Positions 1-7,449 of a stretch of 13,305 nucleotides of DNA are shown piece after piece. Source of the DNA: Armatimonadaceae bacterium (GTDB taxonomy: Bacteria > Armatimonadota > Armatimonadia > Armatimonadales > Armatimonadaceae); the NCBI GenBank assembly GCA_030446525.1, contig JAUJNC010000137.1, positions 1-13,305 on the forward strand. The letters are read 5' to 3'. The translations under genes were made by a program, and so were the position numbers. The notes beneath the pieces were generated by a model, which did not search any database, was not told where the DNA came from, and saw nothing but the letters and a program-made list of their open reading frames with translations. Within the stretch, counting starts at the first letter, position 1. Each line of letters starts with the position of its first letter.

Positions 1-951
1 CGTCGCTGGCCTTCACAGGCGGCGCCTACCGGATGGTGTCTCCCGGCGGCCCGCGCGCAAGGGATGCAGTTCGGTCTCTGGTTCGCGCCCGATTCCACGG
101 ACGACTTTGCCCGCTGGGAGCAGGACGCGGACACGCTTCTCGGGCTGCACCGGTCACTCGGCGTCCGTTATTTCAAGATCGACGGCGTCAAGCTGCGGAC
201 ACGGCGCGGCGAGAGGAACCTGCGCCGCTTTTATGACAGGGTCCTGGAAGGCTCGGACGGGCGGGTCGTCTTCGATAACGACGTAACCGCGGAAACACGT
301 CCCGGCTACTTCGGCGTGATGCACACCGGTCCTCTCTTCGTCGAGAACCGTTACACGGACTGGCACCGCTACTGGCCGCACCAGACGCTGCGCAACCTGT
401 GGAAACTGGCCCACCACGTTGACCCGCTGCGCCTGCGGATGGAGTTTCTCAACAACCGCCGCAACACCCACCTGTACGCGGGCGACCCGCTGGCGCCCTC
501 GTGCTACCGCCCCGCCTATCTGTTCGCGACGACGATGTTCGCGAACCCGCTGGGCTGGTTCGAGGTGTCCAGCCTGCCGGATGACTATTTCGACGAGGTG
601 GCGCCGCTCGCCGGCGTCTGGAAAGCGCACCGCGAGCGGATCTTCCGGGGCCGCATTTTTCCCATCGGCGAGGCGCCCGACGGGACCTCCTGGACCGGGT
701 TCGCCTCCGTCGGCGATGGGGGGCGCAGCGGCTACGTGCTCCTTTTCCGCGAGCTCAATGACCGCGCGCAATGGGCCGTAGACCTGCCGATGTTTTCCTC
801 GGGTACGTTCGCGATCTCTGTTCTGGCGGGGCAGGGGTCCTTGGGCCTGTCCGAGGGGCGCCTCATGGCGGAGATACCGCGGGCGCAGGAGTTCCTTTTC
901 GCGCGTGTCCTACCCCCCCTTCCCTCCGAGGGAGCGGGGCAAGGGGGGTAG
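1..951 (+). CDS. GH36-like (clan GH-D) glycoside hydrolase, C-terminal part
   Basis: Probable alpha-galactosidase-like retaining glycosidase, cut by the left window edge. The reading frame from base 64 encodes a TIM-barrel half. It contains FGLWFAPDS, then YFKIDGVKLRT, whose K-x-D resembles the nucleophile strand of GH36, then VVFDNDVTAETRPGYF and ENRYTDWHRYWPHQTLRNLW. The last resembles the GH36 strand with the acid/base aspartate, followed by a beta-sandwich tail. Bases 3-60 read as protein-like sequence (SLAFTGGAYRMVSPGG) in a different frame, so a single-base frame break lies near 45-63. The last 13 or so codons (LPPLPSEGAGQGG) are supplied by a GC palindrome, so the native C-terminus is probably shorter. 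The gene sits 15 bases before a sulfatase and is probably part of the same glycan-degradation cluster. Family membership is by recognised motifs only; exact substrate is unknown. Confidence 0.7.
   Translation, partial: RRWPSQAAPTGWCLPAARAQGMQFGLWFAPDSTDDFARWEQDADTLLGLHRSLGVRYFKIDGVKLRTRRGERNLRRFYDRVLEGSDGRVVFDNDVTAETRPGYFGVMHTGPLFVENRYTDWHRYWPHQTLRNLWKLAHHVDPLRLRMEFLNNRRNTHLYAGDPLAPSCYRPAYLFATTMFANPLGWFEVSSLPDDYFDEVAPLAGVWKAHRERIFRGRIFPIGEAPDGTSWTGFASVGDGGRSGYVLLFRELNDRAQWAVDLPMFSSGTFAISVLAGQGSLGLSEGRLMAEIPRAQEFLFARVLPPLPSEGAGQGG
911..950. repeat. GC-rich palindromic element at the 3' end of the glycosidase gene
   Basis: The outer arms TACCCCCC and GGGGGGTA are exact inverse complements. Inside them TCCCT and AGGGA flank a three-base centre, and runs of C on the left face runs of G on the right. 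The glycosidase stop codon (949-951) lies in the right arm. This layout resembles the REP-like dispersed palindromes seen between genes in many high-GC genomes. It could also act as a weak transcript-stabilising or terminating hairpin, although there is no T-run after it. Only one copy is visible here, so calling it a dispersed repeat is an inference. Confidence 0.5.
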
Positions 952-966
952 GGAAAGGAGCCCAGG

Positions 967-2427
967 GTGGCCGACCGACCGAACATCGTTCTCATCTGTG
1001 TGGACCAGTGGCGCGGCGACTGCCTGAGCGTGGCGGGGCACCCGGTCGTGCACACGCCGTATCTGGACCAGATGGCGCTGGAGGGGGCGCGCTTCGACCA
1101 TGCCTATTCGGCGACCCCCACCTGCATCCCCGCCCGCGCGGCGCTGTATACCGGCCTGTCGCAGGGAACGCACGGGCGGGTCGGGTATCAGGACGGCGTG
1201 CCGTGGGACTACCCGGTCACCGTGGCCGGCGAGTTCACCCGCGGGGGCTACCAGACCCAGGCGATCGGCAAGCTGCACGTGTATCCCGAGCGCTCGCAGA
1301 TGGGCTTCCAGAACGTGATCCTGCACGACGGCTTTCTCCACTTCGCCCGCCGCCGCGACCGGAGTTACGACCTGGTGGACGACTACCTGCCCTGGCTGCG
1401 CGAGCGTTACGCGAGCGGCGCCGATTACTTCGACCACGGCGTGAACTGCAATTCGCAGGTCGCCCGCCCCCGGGACAAGCCGGAGCACCTGCATCCGACC
1501 AACTTCCTCGTCACCCAGGCGATCGACTTCCTGCGCCGCCGGGACCCGCGCAAGCCGTTCTTCCTGTACCTGGGGTTCCACCGGCCCCACCCGCCGTACG
1601 ACCCGCCCGCCTGGGCCTTCGAGCAGTACGTGGACGCGCCGATGCCCGACCCGCCGGTCGGGGACTGGGTGGACATCCTCGCGCCCTACGAGACGCGCCA
1701 CCGGCCCGACCCGCAGGCCGGCACGCTGGATCCGCGCGTGCTGCAGCGCGCCCGCGCGGGCTACTACGGGCACATGACCCACATCGACCACCAGATCAAC
1801 CGCTTCGTGGAGGTGCTGCACGAGTTCCGCCAGCGGGACAACACCTACCTCTGCTTCGTATCCGACCACGGCGAGATGCTCGTCGACCACCACTGCATCC
1901 GCAAAAGCGACCCGTACGAAGGCGCGGCGCGCGTGCCCTTGATCTTGAAAGGCCCGCCGGGCGGCGGCGTCAAGGCCCATGCCGTGCGCGACGAGGTGGT
2001 CGAGCTGCGCGACATCCTGCCCACGCTGCTCGAGTGCGCGGGCCTGCCGATCCCCGAAGGCGTCGAGGGCCGCAGCTTTCTGCCCCTGGCGCGCGGCGAG
2101 GGTCGCCCGTGGCGCCCGCACCTGCACGGCGAGCACATCGTCTTCGGACAGTCCCTGCAGTGGATCACGGACGGCCGCGAGAAGTACGTGTGGTGGAGCG
2201 GCACGGGCTGCGAGCAGCTTTTCAACCTGGACGACGACCCGCAGGAGCGGCGCGACCTCGCACGGGGTGGGGAGGCGGCCCCGCGGGCCGCCCGCTGGCG
2301 CAAGGCGCTGATGGAGGAGCTGGCTGGTCGGGAAGAGGGCTTCACCGACGGCGAGCGTCTGATAGCCGGCCGTCCCGTGCGCCCGGTTCTGTCACACCTG
2401 CGCCGCAGCGCCGGTAGGGATGAGTGA
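967..2427 (+). CDS. Sulfatase, formylglycine-dependent (S1 family)
   Basis: Hydrolyses sulfate esters, probably from a polysaccharide or its oligosaccharides. The 486-residue protein has the alkaline-phosphatase-superfamily sulfatase fold. VDQW near the N-terminus gives metal ligand D13. The C-x-P-x-R signature CIPAR has C53 (converted to formylglycine by a separate enzyme not in this window), P55 and R57. GKLH (K102, H104), FHRPH (H205) and SDHGEM (D300, H301) complete the metal and sulfate site, and the C-terminal FNLDDDPQERRDL block is typical. The start is GTG at 967, chosen because AAGGAG (955-960) sits six bases upstream and the sequence MADRPNIVLICVD fits the family N-terminus. No signal peptide is visible, so the mature protein appears cytoplasmic. 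Its stop lies 11 bases before the xylanase ATG, inside that gene's ribosome-binding region, suggesting translational coupling. Substrate cannot be read from sequence; arylsulfatase-type naming would be over-specific. Confidence 0.9.
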   Translation: MADRPNIVLICVDQWRGDCLSVAGHPVVHTPYLDQMALEGARFDHAYSATPTCIPARAALYTGLSQGTHGRVGYQDGVPWDYPVTVAGEFTRGGYQTQAIGKLHVYPERSQMGFQNVILHDGFLHFARRRDRSYDLVDDYLPWLRERYASGADYFDHGVNCNSQVARPRDKPEHLHPTNFLVTQAIDFLRRRDPRKPFFLYLGFHRPHPPYDPPAWAFEQYVDAPMPDPPVGDWVDILAPYETRHRPDPQAGTLDPRVLQRARAGYYGHMTHIDHQINRFVEVLHEFRQRDNTYLCFVSDHGEMLVDHHCIRKSDPYEGAARVPLILKGPPGGGVKAHAVRDEVVELRDILPTLLECAGLPIPEGVEGRSFLPLARGEGRPWRPHLHGEHIVFGQSLQWITDGREKYVWWSGTGCEQLFNLDDDPQERRDLARGGEAAPRAARWRKALMEELAGREEGFTDGERLIAGRPVRPVLSHLRRSAGRDE

Positions 2428-2438
2428 AGGGAAATACG

Positions 2439-4271
2439 ATGTCGATATCCAACAAACGCCGTTTCGACGCGGCGCTGCTGTGCCTGCTGATCTTGGGGCT
2501 GCCGGGGCCGGGTCCGGTCCGCGGGCAGGTGGCGCCGGCCGCCGCCCCGGGGAAGCCTCTGCCCGGGGGCGTGTCGCTGCTTCCCGCCGATGCGCTCGGG
2601 GCGTTCGCGGTCACGGGCGCCAAAGATCAGGTCGAAATGCAGGCGGTGTCCGTTTCCGGGCAGCCGTTTACGCGGGCGCTCCGGCTGCGCACGAAGACGA
2701 AACCGGAATCGGAATACTCGTACCAGCTTGCGGCGACGCCGACCGCGCCGGTGAAGAAAGGCGATGTGCTGCTGGCGACCTTCTCCGTGCGCGGCGTGGA
2801 AGGGGGGCAGGCCGAGACCGGCGAGGCGCGAACGCAGTTCGTCTTCGAGCGCGCGACCGACCCGCACACCAAATCCGCCACCCAGGATGTCGCCATACCC
2901 CGGGGGCAGTGGCGGCGGATCGACGTGCCGTTCGTGGCCGTCGAGGACGGCCCGGCCGGGCAGACCCGCATCAGCTTCCGGCTCGGTTACGCGCCGCAGG
3001 TGATCGACATCGGCGGCGTCTCCGTGGTTAACTACGGCGACAAGGTCGCGCTGGGGGATCTGCCGCGCACCCGGGCGACGTACGCGGGCCGCGAGCCGGA
3101 CGCCGCGTGGCGCAAGGAGGCCCGGGCGCGCATCGAGAAGATCCGCAAGGCCGATCTGGCGGTCACGGTGACGGACAAGAACGGCAAGCCCCTCGCGGGG
3201 GCGAACGTTCAGGTGCGGATGAAGCGGCACGCGTTCCCGTTCGGGTCGGCAGTCGCCGCGGAGATGCTGCTGGGGGACAGCCCCGACCAGCGCAGATACC
3301 AGGAGATGGTGCCCAGGCTGTTCAACCGCGTCGTGATGGAGAACGATCTGAAGTGGCCCGGCTGGGAGGCGAACCGCGAGCGCGCCCTGCAGGGCGTGGC
3401 GTGGCTGCGCGAGCGCGGCATCGAGGTGCGCGGCCACACGCTGGTCTGGCCGTCGTGGCGCTGGCTGCCCAAAGACCTGCCCACGCTGAAGGACGACAAA
3501 GCCGCTCTGGCGCGGCGCGTCCGGGACCACATCACGGACGAGGCCGGCGCCCTGCGCGGCCAGCTCGTCGAGTGGGACGTCGTCAACGAGCCGTACCGCA
3601 ACCACGATCTCATGGACATCCTGGGCTATGACGCGATGGTGGAGTGGTTCCAGCTCGCGCGCGCGGCCGACCCCAAGCCCAGGCTGTTCCTCAACGACTA
3701 CCCGCCGCTCGACGGCGCGGCCACGGCGAACGCGCACCTGAACAACTTCGAGAAGAACCTGCGCTTCCTCCAGGACGGCGGCGCGCCGCTGGGCGGCGTC
3801 GGGTTCCAGTGCCATTTCGGGGGCAGCGTCATCCCGCCGGCCCGGGTTCTGTCCGGCCTGGACCGGTTCGCCAAGCTGGGCCTCCCGATCGCCGTCACCG
3901 AGCTCGACATAAACACGACCGACGAAGAGCTGCAGGCCGACTACCTGCGTGATTTCCTGACCGCCGCGTTCTCGCACCCGAGCGTGAACAGCATCATCAT
4001 GTGGGGCTTCTGGGAAGGACGGCACTGGCTGCCCAACGCCGCGCTGTGGCGCAGGGACTGGACCATCAAGCCCAACGGCCAGGCATGGCTCGACCTGGTG
4101 CAGAAGGCCTGGTGGACCAACGCGGACGCAAAGACGGACGGGCAGGGCGCGTACCAGACGCGCGGCTTTCTGGGCGACTACGAGATAACCGTGACGGCGA
4201 ACGGCAAGACCAGGAGCGTGCCCGCGAAGCTCGCGACCGGCGGCACGAAGCTCACCGTCGCCCTGGAGTAA
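2439..4271 (+). CDS. Secreted GH10 endo-1,4-beta-xylanase with N-terminal carbohydrate-binding-like domain
   Basis: Cleaves the beta-1,4-xylan backbone with retention. I chose ATG 2439 over the in-frame GTG at 2424 because GAAGGGA (2426-2432) is spaced six bases from it and the protein then starts with a clean Sec signal peptide (MSISNKRRF, hydrophobic ALLCLLILGL, likely cleavage after PVRG near residue 29). The 610-residue product has, in order, a beta-sandwich region (about 45-195) resembling CBM4/9-type modules and an Ig-like linker (KADLAVTVTDKNGKPLAGA, about 235-265). The GH10 barrel follows, beginning HAFPFGSAV. The acid/base is E384 in DVVNEP, the nucleophile is E488 in TELDIN, and MWGFWEGRHW lies near the barrel end. 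A short beta tail (GDYEITVTANGKT) closes the protein. This architecture is common in Planctomycetota, Verrucomicrobiota and Armatimonadota-type bacteria. It is flanked by two sulfatases on the same strand, implying a sulfate-decorated xylan-like substrate (inference). Confidence 0.93.
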   Translation: MSISNKRRFDAALLCLLILGLPGPGPVRGQVAPAAAPGKPLPGGVSLLPADALGAFAVTGAKDQVEMQAVSVSGQPFTRALRLRTKTKPESEYSYQLAATPTAPVKKGDVLLATFSVRGVEGGQAETGEARTQFVFERATDPHTKSATQDVAIPRGQWRRIDVPFVAVEDGPAGQTRISFRLGYAPQVIDIGGVSVVNYGDKVALGDLPRTRATYAGREPDAAWRKEARARIEKIRKADLAVTVTDKNGKPLAGANVQVRMKRHAFPFGSAVAAEMLLGDSPDQRRYQEMVPRLFNRVVMENDLKWPGWEANRERALQGVAWLRERGIEVRGHTLVWPSWRWLPKDLPTLKDDKAALARRVRDHITDEAGALRGQLVEWDVVNEPYRNHDLMDILGYDAMVEWFQLARAADPKPRLFLNDYPPLDGAATANAHLNNFEKNLRFLQDGGAPLGGVGFQCHFGGSVIPPARVLSGLDRFAKLGLPIAVTELDINTTDEELQADYLRDFLTAAFSHPSVNSIIMWGFWEGRHWLPNAALWRRDWTIKPNGQAWLDLVQKAWWTNADAKTDGQGAYQTRGFLGDYEITVTANGKTRSVPAKLATGGTKLTVALE

Positions 4272-4275
4272 CGAC

Positions 4276-5670
4276 ATGCGGCGGCCCAACATCCTCATCC
4301 TTTATACGGACCAGCAGCGCTGGGACGCGCTGGGCGTCAACGGCAACCCGGACATCCGGACGCCGAATCTGGACCGGCTGGCAAGCGAGGGGCTCAACTT
4401 CGACCACTGCTTCGTCCAGAACCCGGTCTGCATGCCCAGCCGGGTGAGCTTCCTCACGGGGCAATACCCGTCGACGCTCGGCATCACGCACATGGGCGTC
4501 CCGGTCCCCGAGGGCACGGTCACCCTCCCCCGGCTGCTGCGCAACTACGGCTACACGAGCGCCAACATCGGCAAGCTCCACTTCCTGCCCCACGCCAACC
4601 GCGACCACCGGGAGATCCACCCCGATTACGGGTTCGACCGGCTCGAGATCTCCGACGAGCCCGGGTGCTACGAAGACGCCTACCGCGCCTGGGTGCGCGC
4701 CCGGGCGCCGGACCAGATGGACCACATCAGCTGCGGCCTGCCGCCCGCGGCCGCGGTCTGGCACAAGGCGATGAGCGTCAGGGATCCGATCACGCACCCG
4801 GACGAGCGCTGCCCGAACCGGGCCCTCCCGTTCCGCGGGCGGGGCGATCTGACGCACACGGCGTTCGTCGCCGAGCAGACGATGGCGTTCCTGGAGCAGA
4901 AGCGCGACGCCCCCTTCCTGTGCATCGCCGGGTTTTACTCGCCCCACTCGCCCTGGATCGCGCCCCAGGAGTTCCTGGACCTTTACGACCCGGGGGCGCT
5001 GTCGCTCCCCGCCTTCCCCCCGGAGGTGGAAGAAAAGAGGGCCGAGGGGTTCTTCGGGGATGAGGAGCTGCGGTCGGTGCGGCAGGGCTATTACGCGATG
5101 GTCAGCGAGGTCGACCACCACGTCGGCCGCATCCTGCGCCGGCTGGACGAGCTCGGCCTGGCCGAGAACACGGTCGTCGTGTTCACCGCCGACCACGGGG
5201 AGTGGCTCGGCGAGCACCTGCGCTACGGCAAGGGATACCCGGGCCACGACTGCGTCAGCCGCGTGCCGCTCCTCCTGCGCTGGCCGGCGGGCGTGCCTTC
5301 CCCGGGCCGGACCGTCCGCGGGATCGTCGAATCGATCGACGTCGTGCCCACCCTCCTCCACGCCGCGGGCGTCCCCATCCCCTATCACCTGCAGGGAAGC
5401 TCGCTGCTGGCCGAGGGGGCGGGCGAAACGGGCAAGGGGTCGGCCTTGATGGAGATGACGGGCTGGAAGGCGCTGCGGACGGGCGGGTTCCGGTACGTCG
5501 CCGAGGCGAGCGGCAAAGAGACCCTCTTCGACCTGGCGCGCGATCCGGGCGAGTACCACGACGTGGCCGGCGACCCGGCCTACGCCCCGGCGCTGGCGGA
5601 GCTGCGCCAGGAGCTGCTGAAACGTCTCATCGGAAGCGAGCGCCCTTTTCCCAGGCATTGGCCGTATTGA
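4276..5670 (+). CDS. Sulfatase, formylglycine-dependent (S1 family), second copy
   Basis: The 464-residue sulfatase is distinct from the upstream one, not a recent duplicate; only motif regions agree. MRRPNILILYTDQQRWD supplies D12 as metal ligand. The CMPSR signature gives C52, P54, S55 and R56, the canonical C-x-P-S-R formylglycine site. GKLH (K100, H102), SPHSPW (H224), ADHGEW (D306, H307) and YGKG (K319) complete the active site. The C-terminal LFDLARDPGEYHDVA block and an ending of the FPRHWPY type are usual for the family. ATG 4276 lies four bases after the xylanase stop, with GGAG (4265-4268) seven bases upstream inside the end of the xylanase gene. The two are therefore co-transcribed and probably translationally coupled. 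No signal peptide is visible, so it probably acts on imported oligosaccharides. Maturation requires a formylglycine-generating enzyme or anSME encoded elsewhere. Confidence 0.9.
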   Translation: MRRPNILILYTDQQRWDALGVNGNPDIRTPNLDRLASEGLNFDHCFVQNPVCMPSRVSFLTGQYPSTLGITHMGVPVPEGTVTLPRLLRNYGYTSANIGKLHFLPHANRDHREIHPDYGFDRLEISDEPGCYEDAYRAWVRARAPDQMDHISCGLPPAAAVWHKAMSVRDPITHPDERCPNRALPFRGRGDLTHTAFVAEQTMAFLEQKRDAPFLCIAGFYSPHSPWIAPQEFLDLYDPGALSLPAFPPEVEEKRAEGFFGDEELRSVRQGYYAMVSEVDHHVGRILRRLDELGLAENTVVVFTADHGEWLGEHLRYGKGYPGHDCVSRVPLLLRWPAGVPSPGRTVRGIVESIDVVPTLLHAAGVPIPYHLQGSSLLAEGAGETGKGSALMEMTGWKALRTGGFRYVAEASGKETLFDLARDPGEYHDVAGDPAYAPALAELRQELLKRLIGSERPFPRHWPY

Positions 5671-5689
5671 GGCCGCCGGAAAAGGGCGC
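5640..5689. terminator. Large stem-loop spanning the second sulfatase stop codon
   Basis: GCGCCCTTTTCC (5640-5651) and GGAAAAGGGCGC (5678-5689) are perfect inverse complements: a 12-bp stem with a 26-base loop that contains the sulfatase stop codon. It lies between convergent genes (sulfatase on plus, ABC permease on minus), where a bidirectional terminator would be expected. There is no T-run on either side, so it is not a textbook intrinsic terminator. A transcript 3'-end stabiliser is an equal possibility. Confidence 0.4.
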
Positions 5690-5772
5690 AAGATATTCCT
5701 GCCGATACGCCGGTGTTTCTGACCGAGTGGGAGGCGAACGAGAAGCTGCGGATCGGCCTCGCCCCGAGGTAG
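5671..5772 (+). pseudogene. Possible coding remnant in frame after the sulfatase stop
   Basis: The 33 codons directly following the sulfatase TGA, in the same frame, stay open to a TAG at 5770-5772. They read as protein-like sequence, including DTPVFLTEWEANEKLRI. I do not recognise the family. It has no start codon or ribosome-binding site of its own. It may be the tail of a deleted gene, a former C-terminal extension cut off by the TGA, or chance. The sulfatase already ends in a way typical for its family, which argues against functional readthrough. It occupies nearly all of the 110-base convergent gap. Confidence 0.22.
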
Positions 5773-5780
5773 CGGTGTGA

Positions 5781-6581
5781 TCAGGAACTCGCCGAGGTGT
5801 AAACGCGCGTGGCGTAACGCCAGAACAGGGCGGCGGCGGTGAGGAAGACGGTGGCGACGAGGACGGCGGCGAGGAGCCACGAGCCGCGGACGCCCTGTTT
5901 CAGGGCCAGGGTGGGCACGGCGGCGAGGAAGGCGAGGGGCAGGAGGTAGGTGAGAACCCAGGCCAGGTACTTGCCGAAGATGTCGGGCGGGTAGCGGGCG
6001 GTGAAGACGACGGTGTCGGTAAGCGCGGTCAGGTTGTCGAGCCGGATCAGCCAGAACGACAGCGTCATCAGCAGAAGCTGGATCGCGTAGAAGATCGCCA
6101 GCCCGCAAAGCGCCAGAAACCCCCAGGCGGCGATCTGGGCGAGGGTGGGGGTGATGCCCGCCTTGGAAAGGCCGTAGGCGAGGATCCCGGCCGCGCCCAG
6201 CAGGCTGCCGAACTCGTCCAGGGAGACGTAGCGCGCCGAGACGAAGAACTGCGACGGGACGGGCTTGGTCAGCACGAAGTCCATCGTGCCCATCCGGACG
6301 AGCTCGGGGATCTGGCCCAGGTTCTGGGTGAACAGGATGTCCATCAGCGAGCGGGTCAGCATGAAGGTGCCGATGAGCAGGAACATCTCGCCCTCACTCC
6401 ACCCGGCGACCGACCGCGTGTTGGAAAACAGGATCTTGAGGAGCAGCACGTACAGCAGGAGCCAGCCGAGGTTGGTGGCGACCTTGGCCCAGAAGTTACC
6501 GCGGAACTCCATCTCGCGGACCAGATTGTTGCGCGCGAAGACGCGGTACAGGCGCCCGTAGCGGCGCAGCGCGCCGATCAC
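5781..6581 (-). CDS. ABC-2 type transporter permease (DUF990-like family), second permease
   Basis: Integral membrane subunit of an ABC exporter, 266 residues. It begins with an amphipathic arginine-rich stretch (MIGALRRYGRLYRVFARNN), followed by about six hydrophobic segments. These include LGWLLLYVLLLKILF, GFLALCGLAIFYAIQLLLM, YLLPLAFLAAVPTLAL and LLAAVLVATVFLTAAALFW. The block GTMDFVLTKPVPSQFF is characteristic of PF06182/ABC-2-like permeases that work as heterodimers with a second permease. The start is GTG at 6581, overlapping the TGA of the upstream permease gene (GTGA, four bases), a clear sign of translational coupling. The frame is intact, unlike its partner. Transported substrate is unknown; relatives export varied hydrophobic compounds. 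No cognate ATPase is encoded nearby. Confidence 0.85.
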   Translation of the reverse strand: MIGALRRYGRLYRVFARNNLVREMEFRGNFWAKVATNLGWLLLYVLLLKILFSNTRSVAGWSEGEMFLLIGTFMLTRSLMDILFTQNLGQIPELVRMGTMDFVLTKPVPSQFFVSARYVSLDEFGSLLGAAGILAYGLSKAGITPTLAQIAAWGFLALCGLAIFYAIQLLLMTLSFWLIRLDNLTALTDTVVFTARYPPDIFGKYLAWVLTYLLPLAFLAAVPTLALKQGVRGSWLLAAVLVATVFLTAAALFWRYATRVYTSASS

Positions 6582-7435
6582 AGCCCCACCCCCGTGAACC
6601 GCTTCAGGCCACCCCTCCACAGCAGATGCCCGATGCCGTAAGCAAGCACGATCCAGGCGAGCTGGCCGGCGAGCCCCTGCTGGATCTGCGCCGGCGACAG
6701 GCGCCCGAGAAAGATCTCCGTCGGCAGCGCGATGGTGTAGCGGAACGGCAAAAGGTTCGCGAGCAGCCGCGCCTGGGCGGGAACATCGCGATCGGGGCGA
6801 TCTGCCCGAGAAGATGATGAGTGGCAGGTACCAGAAGTTGAACAGCGAGCGCGTCTCGACGAAATACAGCGCCAGCAGGCCGACGCTGTAGGTGACAAAG
6901 AACGAAACGAAGTGCCCCAGCACGACCGAGACGAAGAACGGCCAGCCCACCTGATAGTCTCCCAGCGCAGGTAGTCGCGGAAGAAGAACGCGGCCAGCAG
7001 GAAGATCGGTGAACAGGCCGTCCGCATCGCGCGCCAGGCGAGGAAGCCCAGGTACTGCATGGTGCCGTAGGAGAAGGGGCGGATGAGGTAGGCGGAGAAG
7101 CGCCCTCTTTGATGTCCTGCGCCATCTCCCACATCACGTGGCACTGCACCAGGTTGGTGACGAATAGCAGCACCAGGTAATAGGCCACGATCTGGGTCGG
7201 CGCGAAGCCCGCGATCTCGGCGCGCCCGTTAAAGGAGGCGAGCCACAGCAGCGGCATCACGGCGCCGGGGATGGTGTCGGTGAGGATCCAGACGACGGCG
7301 ACGGCCCGGTAAGCCAGGGCGTCCTGCACGAAGACGAATAGATGCGCGCCCACTTGCGCAGACTGCGCAGCGGGGCGAGGAGGCTGGCGGGTGGGGGTGC
7401 GGTCTTGGGAGAATAGGGGGCGCGGTTGCGGTCAT
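6578..7435 (-). CDS. ABC-2 type transporter permease, first permease, reading frame broken by about six single-base indels
   Basis: Partner permease of the downstream gene. The protein can be followed by stepping between frames: LRSLRKWARIYS, then VFVQDALAYRAVAVVWILTD and MWEMAQDIKEG, then RFSAYLIRPFSYGTMQYLGF and LLAAFFFRDYL. It continues with GDYQVGWPFFVSVVLGHF and NFWYLPLIIFSG, then QIAPIAMFP, and ends LLANLLPFRYTIALPTEIFLG...GGLKRFTGVGL. The joins are near 7335, 7102, 6967, 6805 and 6779, with a further one between 7385 and 7410. Each is repaired by one base, usually extending a G or C doublet. The concatenated product is about 285 residues with roughly six hydrophobic segments, a normal size. 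The N-terminus is uncertain: ATG 7435 is the nearest start before a frame stop. The conservation of the pieces argues that this is a functional gene with sequence errors, but a true pseudogene is not excluded. Confidence 0.75.
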
Positions 7436-7449
7436 ACCCCTATTCTACC

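Noticed and set aside
910..2136. 408-codon minus-strand frame opposite the first sulfatase
   Set aside because: Valine- and arginine-rich shadow frame of a confidently identified gene.
771..2417. 548-codon open frame on the plus strand
   Set aside because: Out-of-frame shadow of the glycosidase end and the first sulfatase; arginine- and proline-rich, no ribosome-binding site, no domain.
2424..2438. GTG start five codons earlier for the xylanase
   Set aside because: The ribosome-binding sequence GAAGGGA would lie inside the coding region, and the ATG at 2439 has ideal spacing and begins a typical signal peptide.
1845..4298. 817-codon open frame on the minus strand
   Set aside because: It lies opposite the first sulfatase and the xylanase, whose motifs are unmistakable. 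The product is rich in R, A, P and G and has no recognisable domain, as expected of shadow frames in high-GC DNA.
4252..6108. 618-codon open frame on the minus strand
   Set aside because: It runs antisense to the second sulfatase and out of frame through the permease gene; biased composition and no family motif.
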